Positions 1-10,254 of a DNA stretch of 64,000 nucleotides are shown piece after piece (positions within the stretch are counted from its first letter, which is position 1; each line of letters begins with the position of its first letter). The notes beneath the pieces are model-generated. The model made no database searches, had not been told where the DNA came from, and saw only the letters and a list, made by a program, of their open reading frames with translations. The position numbers and the translations under genes are program-made. The DNA comes from Sycobia sp. Sy_11. Taxonomy: Eukaryota; Arthropoda; Insecta; Hymenoptera; Epichrysomallidae. Where the stretch lies: NCBI GenBank assembly GCA_018907035.1, contig JACCIC010000228.1, positions 310,001 through 374,000 on the forward strand, written 5' to 3'.

Positions 1-860
1 ATCGTAGTTAACTACTTTTTCTATAATATTTGTGTGATAATTTAATTGCTCTTTCGAGGACTCCCTTTCATAGTACCTATTTTATTTCCGCATTGATGGT
101 GTGAGATACAATAGAATAACCTACCAAACCATGTATGTTTTCTATATCAATATAATTTTATACTAACTCTTATAACATTAACCTCCCAAAATCTTTATGT
201 ATAGATTAATTCTATTCTTTTTTGTAAATCGAATTCTATTATGGATGGAATTAAAAACATTCACCATTTCGTCTATACACCTTTTGGATACAATTTTACA
301 ATTTTTACAATTTACCTTTTTGGTAAATTGTACATCATCGTCATCAACATGTCGTTCATTATCATCAACATAAACGTCATCAACATATCTTTTAGAGATA
401 ATTGGTTTACAATTATCTTTAATAAGAGTTTGTTTTCCCAATATAAGATTTATTTTTCCATTTCTTCCATCCCAATTCCATTTCTTCCACATATATCCTG
501 TCCAAAAGAATTAGATAGTAAAAACTCATTCATTCAATTTATTTTGTAATCTATAAGAATGAGGATGCCCGACTTGTACCATCTTCTAATACCTATGCTA
601 TTGTATTAATAATATTCTTTTTTGTTAGATACTACTATTGCATTTGCTTTATCTGCAATTTGGAATATAATATATGTGTTTCCTTTTAAGAAATTCTTGA
701 CTATTTTCTATTCTTGTATGACTATTAAATAATTTTGATTGATATTATAATTAAAATTACTATCTAAATAATTTTGAAATCTATTTTCTTTGTACATTGT
801 TTCTTAATATCATTGTTGCAGCGAATAATACTATCTTCTACGGCTGAGCTGATTTCCTTA
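1..860 (-). pseudogene. Penelope-like element reverse transcriptase fragment, decayed
   Basis: Minus-strand translation in several frames gives pieces typical of a Penelope-like RT, in the right order. Near 610-670 reads IADKANAIVVSNKKEYY (compare the family's ADKGNATVV block). Near 375-400 reads the RYVDD catalytic motif. Near 260-300 reads MVNVFNSIHNRIRFT, and at about 10-110 the post-RT block HHQCGNKIGTMKG followed by ERAIKLSHKYY. Stops and frameshifts break it, so it is a dead copy. The open stretch 178-492 covers the RYVDD part and carries an unusual acidic run (VYVDDNERHVDDDD) directly after the motif. No GIY-YIG domain follows because the copy runs off the left edge. The order of blocks, not any single one, supports the call. 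Confidence 0.7.
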
Positions 861-1300
861 ATAGGGAAATTATTATTTGAATAGGATCTTCCCAATTTAT
901 CCTGTTGAAAGGATCTACACAATTTATTTTGAGATGTTAATATTTATTAAATTTTAATAAAATATTTTTATTATTGTTGTAAGTATTATTTGCCTGAGAA
1001 TGCTTTAAAGTTTTCAAATATTCAAATTTACTTTTCAGTTCTCTTCTTTTTTCGTATTTTATTTTATTATAGTGTCTGTTTTGACCTAGAAAAAATGAAA
1101 GAATTATTGTAAATTATTGTATTATACATGTTTATATAACTATTCTTGTTTCTTTAATAAAGAATGTAATAATTGATTAATTTGAAAATTTTTAGATCTG
1201 TTTTCTGAATTGATTAATTTACTTTTAAAATAGAAAACATTTCTTTCTAAATCATTCTGACAAAAATTATAAATTATATTCTTATCGTAATCCTGACAAA
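861..1300. other. AT-rich spacer without recognised gene
   Basis: AT-rich DNA between the PLE RT remnant and the next PLE terminal unit. It contains no long open frame and no repeat that I recognise; it may be further decayed PLE sequence. Confidence 0.4.
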
Positions 1301-1304
1301 CATT

Positions 1305-1560
1305 TTAGTTCCTCAGGATGAACTGTAGCGGTTCCGAACATCGTAAAACAGAGGTGAATTTAAATTTAACCTGATGGGGTAATCAGGTTGTCGTTTACTA
1401 ACATAGAAAATTATTTTTATTATTTTTATTTTATTCATTATTTTTATTTATTTTTAATTTTGAATATAAATAATTGTAGTAATAAGTTCTAGTTTAGATT
1501 ATTCTGGGGTGACTATAAACAAGGACAGCCTGACTGTCATTATTTTAGTTAATATATTAT
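1305..1560 (+). repeat. PLE terminal unit, subfamily B, with decayed hammerhead-like core
   Basis: Reads in the sense direction on the + strand. A hammerhead-like block lies at 1311-1345 (CTCAGGATGAAC, then GTAGCGGTTC, then CGAAC). An A/T-rich (TATTTTT)n tract follows, and the palindrome variant GACAGCCTGACTGTC sits at 1524-1538. The order matches the other units in the window in reverse orientation. Two core positions differ from the functional consensus (CTGANGA and GAAA), so this copy is probably inactive. No coding part is attached. Confidence 0.65.
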
Positions 1561-1883
1561 ATATAAAGACTTAAGAACGATAAAAATATTTACGGATTTG
1601 ATCCGACAAAAATTGTTATTTTAAAAATTATTATCAATATATGTCAAAAAATTTTTTGCATCTAAATAGAAAAGTGAGTTGTTCTTTAATTATTATAGCT
1701 TCAAATCCATTTTCCCCTTTTTAACCGATTTTCCCCAATGTAATCAATAAATTTTCCTGAAATAAAACATTATGCCTTTATTATACCTTTGATTAAATTA
1801 AAAACTAAGAATTGTACTTATGACTGATAAAAATATTTATTAATTTAATTCAAAACCGTCGACATATATAAAATTATTAATTT

Positions 1884-2210
1884 TTAAAAATTACAAATAC
1901 ATACTTGTTTTTTATCACTAGCCACCATCGGCCAAAAATCAGACGAGATTGTCGATGAAGAATCAGAAGGTCTTATCATCGACTGTGGATAGTTGATTGT
2001 ACAATGACTCCATGGTTTACTGTCTATCAATATTCTACCATCCCTGCCTGGTATGTCAGCTGACGAGCATGTTCGGCCAAGAAAACTTGGCGTACGGGCA
2101 CGGATACTAAGTATGCAGCTCGAAACGCTGCAGCGATAGATATTAGGCACATAATGATGTGGTGAGTACTTACTAACATCGAGATGCATATTGTAGTTTC
2201 TAGAATTCAC
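1884..2210 (-). CDS. possible internal exon of an unrecognised host gene
   Basis: A 108-codon minus-strand open frame of balanced composition sits inside very AT-rich DNA. Its Ser/Pro/Arg-rich translation does not match a transposon protein that I recognise. On the minus strand the frame runs into CAA|GTATGT near 1906-1914, a good splice-donor match, which would truncate the reading to about 100 residues. Possible acceptor-like AG positions occur near 2170-2190. If it is an exon, the gene must run leftward out of the window or have further exons too small to see. It could also be a fragment of an unknown repeat. No function is proposed. Confidence 0.25.
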   Translation of the reverse strand: MNSRNYNMHLDVSKYSPHHYVPNIYRCSVSSCILSIRARTPSFLGRTCSSADIPGRDGRILIDSKPWSHCTINYPQSMIRPSDSSSTISSDFWPMVASDKKQVCICNF

Positions 2211-2761
2211 TGTTGAAATAGTTGCACAAAGGTAATTCTTGAAGTGAATATATTTTTAAAATCTGCGATAAAATATTATAATAAGAATATATAATTTTTT
2301 AAAAATTCGGTAAAATAAAAAAAATTGTAGAATTATCGATTCGCTCTTATATGGTAAAAGAAATTTTTACCATATAAGAGTATAGATAACTTCCCTTTTA
2401 ACGTAAAATTCTTTTTGTAATTTTTAATGATACGATTCCAAAACTTACTACACTTGATTTTAGAATTTGAAATGTAACACAAGTTAATAAAATTTGCGTT
2501 ATAAAATTACGATTAGATAAGAAGAAAGAATAAATATGTTGCTACACCAGCATTCATTATTACAAATAATTTTATTTTAAGCAGTAAATTACACATTTAC
2601 TGGGTTAAGTAGCAGAAAATAAATGGTCTTCGGTCAAGTAACGTATGTTTCACGGCCAATTCTGAATCTACGTGTAGTACAGTAGTACCGTATTGAATAC
2701 CGATGCACAGTCAGTCCAAGTACCTCAAGTATATATCGAAGTCAGGCTCAAGAATTTCTGA

Positions 2762-2763
<2 letters not shown>
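2211..2763. other. AT-rich spacer
   Basis: No gene or recognised repeat apart from a short perfect hairpin near 2350-2385 (ATATGGTAAAAG and its complement, around AAATTTTT). Nothing else is supported. Confidence 0.4.
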
Positions 2764-2802
<39 letters not shown>

Positions 2803-2805
2803 TAT

Positions 2806-2854
<49 letters not shown>
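2764..2854. repeat. (TA)n microsatellite
   Basis: Imperfect TA dinucleotide array, interrupted by CA and AA steps. Confidence 0.95.
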
Positions 2855-2856
<2 letters not shown>

Positions 2857-3060
2857 CTAACAAATAATACATAATACATAAACACGAAAAAATAGCGGAA
2901 ACTTATAGTGCGAAAGTAAACGAAAATAGAAAATTCTAGCGCAAAACCGAAAATCCAGGCAAACAAACATAAGGCACTTACTGAATTCATATACAATGAT
3001 ATACTGTTAAGTTCGAAAAGAGAGACAGAGAGGGAGCGCGAGATATCAACTCTCTCTATC

Positions 3061-3114
3061 TCTGTCTGTTCTCTCTCTCTCTCTCTCTCTTTCTCTCTTT
3101 CTCTGCTGCTGAGT
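3061..3114. repeat. (CT)n microsatellite
   Basis: Polypyrimidine CT array. Open frames that cross it (Arg-Glu repeats on the minus strand) come from the dinucleotide and are not genes. Confidence 0.95.
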
Positions 3115-3951
3115 AGAATATGGCATATGAGACGGGATACACCTCGCACTGTGAAAGAGAGCCGCACCGAGTGTATTAGGCCTACGCTTGCTTTCCCCCT
3201 CTAATGCATGCCTGTGCGCTGTCATTCTCATTCACTCAGCTCGCACAAATATCGAAGTGTGGGCTGCGGTATACATTTTAATTATTTCTATATTTGCATT
3301 GGCATAAACACCGGTACATATATTAGTATTAATATATCACATTCGCGTAAACACCGATATATGGGTATTTTCAGAACATTATCACGAAATATATATGTTG
3401 TAATGAGTACTATGTAATGGACAGTAGTGTCGTTCGCGAAATAGAGAGAGACAGACGACAGATTATGTTGCTCTCATTACAGTTGCTCTCATATTTCGTC
3501 GAATATTAGGGAGTGGGGATATACGAAAAGGCAGTTAGTTTAACTATTTGACTTACATACATGCCTTTCTTTTCCTTATTCTTGAGACTCTAAAATACAA
3601 TTTGAATAAAATAAATATATTACGTGATGTTGTGGATGAATACGAGTGATAGCATAAAAGTACACTCGTTTCTCAGTGAGACAATTGTCATATTTGAATA
3701 TTCAAAACTGCGGCTTGTGGTACAAGATTAAATTAATTGTGACAGTATTGAAGATATCGGGCCCGCATCTTTTACCGAAATCTCAATGAGACGTAAATCT
3801 ATTGAATAATAATTTTATGACGCAATCGATCGCATTCTAAAAATCAATATACCCGCTAGTTACTGTACAAGTTACGAGCTTCGGGAAATAAAATAATTTA
3901 TATTATTTCTTTCGCGATATAAACAAATTGTAATGGTCGCTTGTATTTATA
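3115..3951. other. unique spacer without recognised gene
   Basis: Moderately AT-rich DNA. Short open frames are present, but none has a recognisable domain or splice context. It ends at the TA that flanks the mariner terminus. Confidence 0.4.
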
Positions 3952-4077
3952 TTAGCTTGTCAAATATCTCCCTTCCGCTTTTTTGCTCTTCATCCAATGC
4001 TTTATAAAAAGTGTTACAGTGGTTAGACTTACTTCAAATATGCGCCGTTTTGTTCGATAATGTGTTTCCATCTAGTA
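3952..4077 (-). mobile_element. mariner 3' end fragment
   Basis: Starts with TTAGCTTGTCAAATATC after a TA, the same inverted-terminal sequence as the element at 51613-52889. It reads in reverse through the transposase C-terminus (codons for IIEQNGAYLK on the minus strand). It is cut off at about 4077, where the R1-type element begins. Only the last 126 bp of the transposon remain. Confidence 0.85.
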
Positions 4078-4343
4078 CAGTTGTAAAACCAGATAGTCAA
4101 CATGTCAGGCTGCCCCAAACAGTGTTAGGGCGTCATCAGACGTCAGATCCCGCTTCTCGTTGTAGTGCCGTATGGCGTACGGATGGGACGCTGCTGCGAG
4201 TCATGAGGGGGGGGGACAGCCGAGGCCACCGGAATGTAGGAGGTCTTGAGTATTGGGGAGATTCAGGACGCTGAACCGTCATCTTCAACAAATAATCCTC
4301 CTGACCATCACAAATATAACTCACACAAACTAGTAAATTAAAA
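4078..4343 (+). other. probable 5' leader of R1-type element
   Basis: GC-richer than its surroundings and lying directly upstream of the ORF1 remnant. It contains a G9 run near 4207-4216. It is assigned to the element by position and composition only. Confidence 0.45.
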
Positions 4344-5150
4344 ATGAAAAGTTTTCAAAAAGTATTAGCAGGCTCTCGGGTGCCGCCTGTAACCGAGTCA
4401 GTAGAGTCCATGGAGCTTCCCAGCTCCCCTAGTACAGCAGTAGGCAATCTGGCTGGTGTGCCAGAAAATGTGATAGGTAACAGTGGAAATGCGAGTGTAA
4501 ACGCAAATAGTTCGTCAGCAACTTGGTAGGCTGCTCAGTGTAAACTGCAAAAGCAATTTTACATTATCAGCAGAGTCTTCAGTAAAATGACAGAAAGAAC
4601 TGGCATACAAAAGAATGTGAGCGAAGTGATTAAGAACGATTTGAGTAAGATCCACGAGGCGGTGGAAGTCGGGCAGTATTATTTAAAGCGAATGAGAGTG
4701 CTTCGATGGATTGACAAAGAAAATGACAAAGGACGGATCGAACGTAAGGAGTCAACTCCTCAAAAACGGAAAAGAGAATGTCAGACCCCTACTCCGGAGC
4801 AGGAGACCGCACAAGAGCGGATGACTGAGACCGAAGCTTGGCTGACGATGGTCTCAAGAACCAAAAAACCGAAACGGACCGAAACAGATAAGAAAATAAC
4901 GATAGAACAGATGGCAGAAAAACCCCACACGAGAACTCAAGGTCGCGAGTCTGATCGCTCTCACCTCAAAGGTAAGGGAGGAGCGGTCATGATCAAGCCG
5001 GCTGAGGGATAGACGTACGTGGATGTTGTACGGACAAGACATCAAAAGGTGAACCCTTACAATAGTAAAACTCATGTCAGAACAATAAGAAAGACAACGC
5101 CCGGCACAGGGTCACTTACCTGGCTCGTCCTCGTGTGCCGCATTCCGGGC
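4344..5150 (+). pseudogene. R1-type non-LTR retrotransposon ORF1 (gag-like), broken
   Basis: Open pieces at 4344-4529 and 4587-5012 read as a charged, basic protein typical of R1-clade ORF1. Its N-terminal part contains KNVSEVIKNDLSKIHEAVEVG. A C-terminal GGAVMIKPAEG block leads into VNPYNSKTHVRTIRKT in another frame. In R1-clade proteins this block normally precedes a CCHC zinc-knuckle region. No knuckles follow here: the reading passes almost at once into the endonuclease, so a deletion has removed the end of ORF1. Several stops show that the copy is dead. Confidence 0.65.
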
Positions 5151-5179
5151 AGCCCGAACAGAATAGAAGACAGTCACAC

Positions 5180-5670
5180 AATGACGATAACGATATTTCA
5201 GTGCAACATGAATGGAAGTAGAACGGTGGAAGTTGCGGAAGAACTGGACACTAACGTGCTCATTATTAGTGAGCAATACAAAGACAGACGTTCACCGACT
5301 TGGCTCACTAGCAGCTCGAGCAAGTCTGCAGTTTGGTTTCGAGGAGAGCGAAGTCGAACATAGCACGTTATAGGATTGAGGAGGACTATGTCTGGGCGAG
5401 GGCCGATGATGTCAGCGTTTACCTAAGCCCCAACTACAGTGCCTCCGAGTAGGCGGCGAAACTCGAGAGAATCGAGGAGGCGGTACGAGAAATACCTGGC
5501 GACGTGATCGTGGCGAGCGACTTTACCGCACGAGCGGTCGAGTGGGGAATGCCATCGATTAACAGACGGAGACCACTACTGCTGGAGATGGCCGCAAGGC
5601 TGGATCTGGTAGTACTCAACGAAGGAACGACACCGACTTACAGACGACCCGGGTATGGTAATTCTATGGA
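5180..5670 (+). pseudogene. R1-type APE endonuclease domain, broken
   Basis: TITIFQCNMNGSRTVEVAEE marks the start of an apurinic-type endonuclease, followed by NVLIISEQYKD. In another frame come VYLSPNYSASE, then DVIVASDFTARAVEWG, LVVLNEGTTPTYRRPGYGNS. These are the usual landmarks of the R1-clade nuclease that nicks the target for target-primed reverse transcription. The expected GDFN-like motif reads SDFT. A stop lies in the YLSPNYS block and the end is lost near 5670, where a short duplicated TATATATAATCCGAT motif occurs. Confidence 0.7.
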
Positions 5671-5771
5671 ATTACCATATATATATAATCCGATAATAAT
5701 ACATATATATAATCCGATGTGAGTCTGGCCTCAAACAGAATTCGGACAAACTGACAGACGGGTCGAAACGA

Positions 5772-7310
5772 ATGGAAAGGCGAGGTACAAGTCTTACCGG
5801 ATGGAACTCAAAGCGCTTAGATAAGGACAAACTCGAAAGGCAGCTACAATACGCAGAGCCTCCCTTACGGGAGGTATCTCAAGAGTTGACGAACCGGAAT
5901 ACGGTGAAGGCATTAGCGGCGGTGACGGCTGGCTTTTTTAAACGCTTATGTAATGACACCATGCCCAAGAAATGGAACATACACAACAGGCGGCGGACAT
6001 GTTGGCGGACGGTTGAGATCGCGGATCTCAGAAGCACCTGCTTAAAGCTGAGACGGAGAGCTCTACGATCCCGAAGCCGAGGCGAAATGGAACTCTACTC
6101 TGCGAAGTATAGTCTCGGCAGGAGACAGTTGAGATTTGCGATCAATGACAATAAGAAACGGTGTTGGCAATAAAAGGAGGGTCGACTGATTCTCATCAGT
6201 AAAACTAAAGGGAACCTGATTTGCCTTCTTCGTACAGGTCTCTCTGCCTACTTAATACGATAGAGAAGCTGTTTCAACTACTACTAAGACCAAGACTGCT
6301 ACAGGCAATTAAAAATGCCGGAGATCTATCCGAACAACAACACGGATTAAGAAAGGACGTTCGAGAATAGGGTCTGTAGGTGACGTGATGAAGATCTTTC
6401 ACTAAACGAACAGGGGCTGCCATACGACCAGACCGCTTGTTCTACTGCACGTCCAAAACGCCTTGAACTCAGCGAAATGGACAGAGAGACTGGGAGCGTT
6501 GGAATCTACTTTTAAAGTTGACTCCTACCTTGTACGTATCATACGGGACTATTTAAGGGACTGAGGATTGACCTACGAGACACTGGACCGTATGTATATA
6601 TTGTGCAACATACAGTATGACAGCTTACTAAGACTGGACATGCCCTTGGATTACACCTCGTAGCATACGCTGACTCAATTAAAGCTGAATCAGGTCATGC
6701 GATGGATAACTGAATGGATCACAGACCACGGACTCCAACTGGCGCTGCAAAAAACCAAGTTACTACTACTAACTCGCAGACGTATAGAGGCGGTAATTCC
6801 GATCATGTTAGGGACGGAAAGATTGGAGACCAGGAGTGAGGTCAAGTATCTTGGGGTAATCTTGGATACGATGATGAGCGTTACCGATTCGATCCTGCTT
6901 TACGGGGTGGAGGTATGGACCAGCGAACGCCATAAAAAGCGTACAAGGGGTGGGCGCGTTAAGAATCGCATTCGCGTATCGCACAGTATTCGACAGCGCG
7001 GTTTTCGTAATCACTGAGGTTATTCCCATCGATCTACTCGCGGTCGAACGGAAACGTATTCACGAGCGGAGTTCGAACGTTGGAAGGCAAGACGCTGCAA
7101 CAGAAGAACGGATAAAGACGATCGAAACGTGGCAGAGACGGTGGACGACGGATGAACGTGGACAATGGACGAAAAGACTTATACCCGAAATCGATACGGA
7201 GCAAAAAAGCAGATGGATGCTGCATGCTGAAAGTATGTGAGAGTGGACGCGGTAACGAGTATGCATGAGAACCTGGAAAAAACCTGCCGCCAATGATCTA
7301 CCTGCGCCGA
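5772..7310 (+). pseudogene. R1-type reverse transcriptase and C-terminal region, broken
   Basis: The linker between endonuclease and RT is open at 5772-6173 (RRRTCWRTVEIADLRSTC and following). Much of the RT palm is decayed between 6180 and 6700, but the order of blocks is kept: LLRPRLLQAIKNAG, then GLRKGRS, then VQNALNSAKWTERLG, then LVRIIRDYL. The thumb and connection region is open at 6697-7017 (MRWITEWITDHGLQLALQKT, then VKYLGVILD, then LYGVEVW) and continues in another frame at 6950-7240 (IPIDLLAVERKRIHE, then TWQRRW). The YADD box is not intact. The element seems to end near 7310. Confidence 0.75.
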
Positions 7311-7343
7311 GGTGAGCCTAGCCTGAACAATAGTGTCGCTTCC

Positions 7344-7690
7344 TCATAATAGCAATAAGCCGTCTACGGTATCAGTAGGGTGTTTGTCGTCCTCTGGCTT
7401 AAATTCAGGGGCAGGCTTCACTGGCAGGCCTACTGCCCTTTTCTCGACCAGCACCATTACATCAAGCGGGGACAACGGAGGTTGGAAGGTTAGCTCACTG
7501 TCGCCGTGAGATGAGGTGGGAGGCGGCAGGCGCTTCCGGGGCGGATACGATGTTAAGGGGTGCATCGGGGTCACTTTTTTTAATAAGACATGAAACCCTG
7601 CCAGGGTTTCTACACTTTTTATGCGAAGTTTCCCGGTACTCGTCACTAGCTTAGTCGCATTGGCCGACGTACTATTTTCTTAAATTCGGC
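7344..7690 (-). CDS. unrecognised open frame, probably retroelement-derived
   Basis: A 100-codon minus-strand frame, Pro-, Lys- and Leu-rich, lies between the R1-type element and gypsy debris. It has no recognised motif. Composition and context suggest a retroelement remnant; no function is proposed. Confidence 0.25.
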
Positions 7691-8170
7691 CTTTGCGGCC
7701 AAAGTATCGCAACGCGCCCGCTCTACTTATTTAGGGAACATTTTTTCAGATAAACTGCTTGTTCAAACGGTTACGATAATACTGATTTCAATTACTATTC
7801 TAATTTAATTAATACCTATCAAGTTTCTTTGACCTTGCTTTCTATTTTTATTATTTACTGCGATTATTTATGTTTTTATTTCTAAGGATAGTAGGTTGAC
7901 GAACTTGACATGTATTATCATCGGTAATTTCGATTAACTTCTATTAAATTTAATTATTTAATTATTATTGAGACAGATGTCCCTGAGTGTATTCGTAGCT
8001 TACTTTACTCGATGTGGCTCATCCCTTTAAACTGGGTAAGACTATTCATGCCCTCGTCATCCATTCTGTTCAGGAGTCGTCGAATCGTATGTCTTCTTTT
8101 CTTTCTTTTTTCTGCGCGCTGTTTTCGTGTTGCTGGTGACCGTTCTTGTAGTAGTATAGGATAGCCTATT
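7691..8170. other. spacer within gypsy debris
   Basis: No gene recognised. Low-complexity AT-rich DNA with several stops in all frames. Confidence 0.35.
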
Positions 8171-8172
8171 TT

Positions 8173-8520
8173 TCAGATGGTTTCTATACCAAAAATAATA
8201 TTTACTGGTTGCTGATCTACTACGACGAAACTTTCTTCGTACACTTTTTCCTTGAATTGAAATTCTATTTTTAGCGTGTGGCTAGTTGACATCCTCGGCA
8301 TTATTTCTGAAGATAAGGGACCTCGAATTAGCTGGAATTCGTGTTCAATGCGTCGTTCGTGTTGCAATTCGTGTTGCAATTCAGCACCTCGTGCTTGTAA
8401 TATTCGACCGATTTCACTCCACACAGTGGACATAAGCACGTCAGTGTTTATGAACGCATAGAATATTCGTTCATAGCACTGGATTCTCACTCTAAGATCT
8501 AATATTCGCTGGAATAGCTC
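8173..8520 (-). pseudogene. gypsy-type protease-like fragment
   Basis: A minus-strand frame of 105 codons. AFINTDVLMSTV resembles a decayed active-site loop (the family has D-T/S-G followed by hydrophobics). The C-terminal part, FVVVDQQPVNIIFGIETI, resembles the ILG-D/E-F/I ending of retropepsins. The predicted catalytic triplet reads NTD, so the enzyme would be inactive. It lies downstream of an integrase end on the same strand, so it belongs to a different copy. Confidence 0.4.
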
Positions 8521-8605
8521 TTGTTCATTGTGGTGCTACATAATTACTGGATTTTATTTAATATTTTGCTCTTTTATATTCATTTTCATGGAGGCGAATC
8601 ATATT

Positions 8606-9365
8606 TAATAAGATAATCTCGGTTTCACATCTTTAATATGAATATTACGTATTATCTTTCTGTGGCTATCTAGGGCGTCAAAGATAACTGGTGATACTTG
8701 TTTGTAAACTGTGAATGGTCTTTCAAATTTTGGCGCCAATTTCGCATTAAAGGCCTCCGTTTTGTTGACAATTCGTGTGTCTGCTTAAATATTTTTTCAC
8801 CAATCGTTGGTTTCCAAACTCATCGACGTAAATTGTAATAGTGTTTGAAAAATCCTTGCCTGTGGTCCTCTCACAAACTCTAAGACATCATTCAAATTTG
8901 GTATGATTTAGTATGGTTTTTATTCGCTATATTTGCAGTTAATCCTTTCTTTTTTATTAGAGAACCCGGAGGACGTAGTTCTCTACCAAAGTTTAAATAA
9001 GTCGGTGTATATTTAATTGATTCTCTCCGGGCCGTGTTATAATCAAATGCAATTTCAATTAAACGATCGTCCCAATTTCTTTGACTCGTAATATACTGTG
9101 ATATTATAACCTTGATTACTCGGTTTGCTCTTTCAACTAGGTTACACTGGGAGGGGGGTATACGGTGGTGTTATACGTTATTCTATAACTGTATTTGTTA
9201 ACATATCAGTAAATTCCTTCGATATGAACTGTCGTCCATTGTCCGATATTATAGTTTTAGGACAACCAAACCTCAGATTTATTCTTTCGTTGGCTACATG
9301 GACAATAGCTGTTCCGGTGGCCTTTCAAAGTGCCTGTAGTTTTGCACATTTCGAAAATTTTTTCC
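8606..9365 (-). pseudogene. Ty3/gypsy integrase core and C-terminus, broken
   Basis: Minus-strand pieces in shifting frames. NERINLRFGCPKTIISDNGRQF carries the second catalytic Asp at 9235-9310. TPPYTP is followed by ERANRVIK with the Glu near 9120-9150, then NWDDRLIEIAFDYNTARRES. The ending KLAPKFERPFTVYKQVSP then SHRKIIRNIHIKDVKP stops at about 8606 and is a GPF/Y-like C-terminal module. Frameshifts lie near 9110-9170 and 8860. This is the 3' end of a pol gene whose RT is missing. Confidence 0.7.
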
Positions 9366-9535
9366 TGCATTAGCATTTGTATATTAGCCATTGGTAATTG
9401 GGGACTGTCTTAGCTATTTGTACTGATATTGGGGGGAGGGAATTTATATTGGTCATTTGTAATGGGTTACCGTTTTGTACGCTTCCAGGTACAATCGCTG
9501 GTAGTTCTGGGGCCATGTGCGCTTTAGCTATAATT
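9366..9535. other. spacer between gypsy fragments
   Basis: Short stretch with no clear domain. It probably belongs to the same retroelement cluster. Confidence 0.3.
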
Positions 9536-10250
9536 TCATTTTTGCATATAAACTTTTACCCCTGAGATCATAACGGGCTGCGTCTTTTTCGTCGGGCTTG
9601 CCATCTCTTGTAGGGTTTGCGCAACTGTGGGGCCCTCGCTACTCACTCGTGCCTCTTCCCTATCCGACACACTTTGCGTAGACGCCTGGCGTATCGTGTT
9701 CGCCTGTATCTCCGGCTGCGCAATACCCTCCCCCAACCAAGACGATACGACAGGCGTCGCAAATCTTGGATGCATACGCAGGTGCGCACGTTGCGATCCG
9801 CCCTGCCACACTTATAGCAAAATTTCTTGCTTCGCGGGTGTGGGCAGGTTTCGTAGCCATGTCCAGCTTCACCACAGTTCCAACAGTCGTGCGGGGGTGC
9901 TGTTATGTACTTGTTGTGTGGGCGTAGGGGGGGAGTAAAATTGAGGGGCGGCGATACCTTTAGGTTCATCAGGGCCGGTAGTGCTGCTACTGAGCTGGCG
10001 GTATTATGAGTCGCTTGTGGTTCCTCTGAAGGCCGTTCGATGCTTGCTACCGGTGAGGCAGTTCTTAACATCGTTGGTGTCGGCAGCTTGAACGGATTCC
10101 ATTTTGGGGGTACCTCTGGGCACGGTATTATACTGGGGATCTCTTTGTCAAGCCCGGCCTTGTCATCGTCAGGTGTTCTATACCACGTAGGTATTATAAT
10201 CTTTTCCTGCCTTGGGATTTTGGGCGGCCAAAAGCGGCCGTTTTCCAACC
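9536..10250 (-). pseudogene. zinc-knuckle ORF of a gypsy element
   Basis: An open frame of 201 codons (9643-10248), with an overlapping frame continuing to 9536. Its N-terminal half is Pro-rich. Two consecutive zinc knuckles follow: CWNCGEAGHGYETC at about residues 121-134 and CYKCGRADRNVRTC just after it, the second lacking the usual His. The region lies 3' of the integrase end of the gypsy copy at 10255-13900. It is therefore either a C-terminal extension of that polyprotein or the gag of a second, mostly lost element. The reading frame changes after the knuckles (Arg-rich tail), a sign of decay. Confidence 0.5.
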
Positions 10251-10254
10251 GCCT

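Noticed and set aside
241..549. + strand 102-codon ORF
   Set aside because: It is the complement of the PLE RT fragment, which has recognisable motifs on the minus strand.
3046..3231. Arg-Glu repeat ORFs over CT microsatellites
   Set aside because: They are pure dinucleotide translations; the same applies at 23615-23797, 31741-32124 and 34767-35063.
9125..9373. + strand ORF at 9125-9373
   Set aside because: It is the reverse shadow of the gypsy integrase core on the minus strand.
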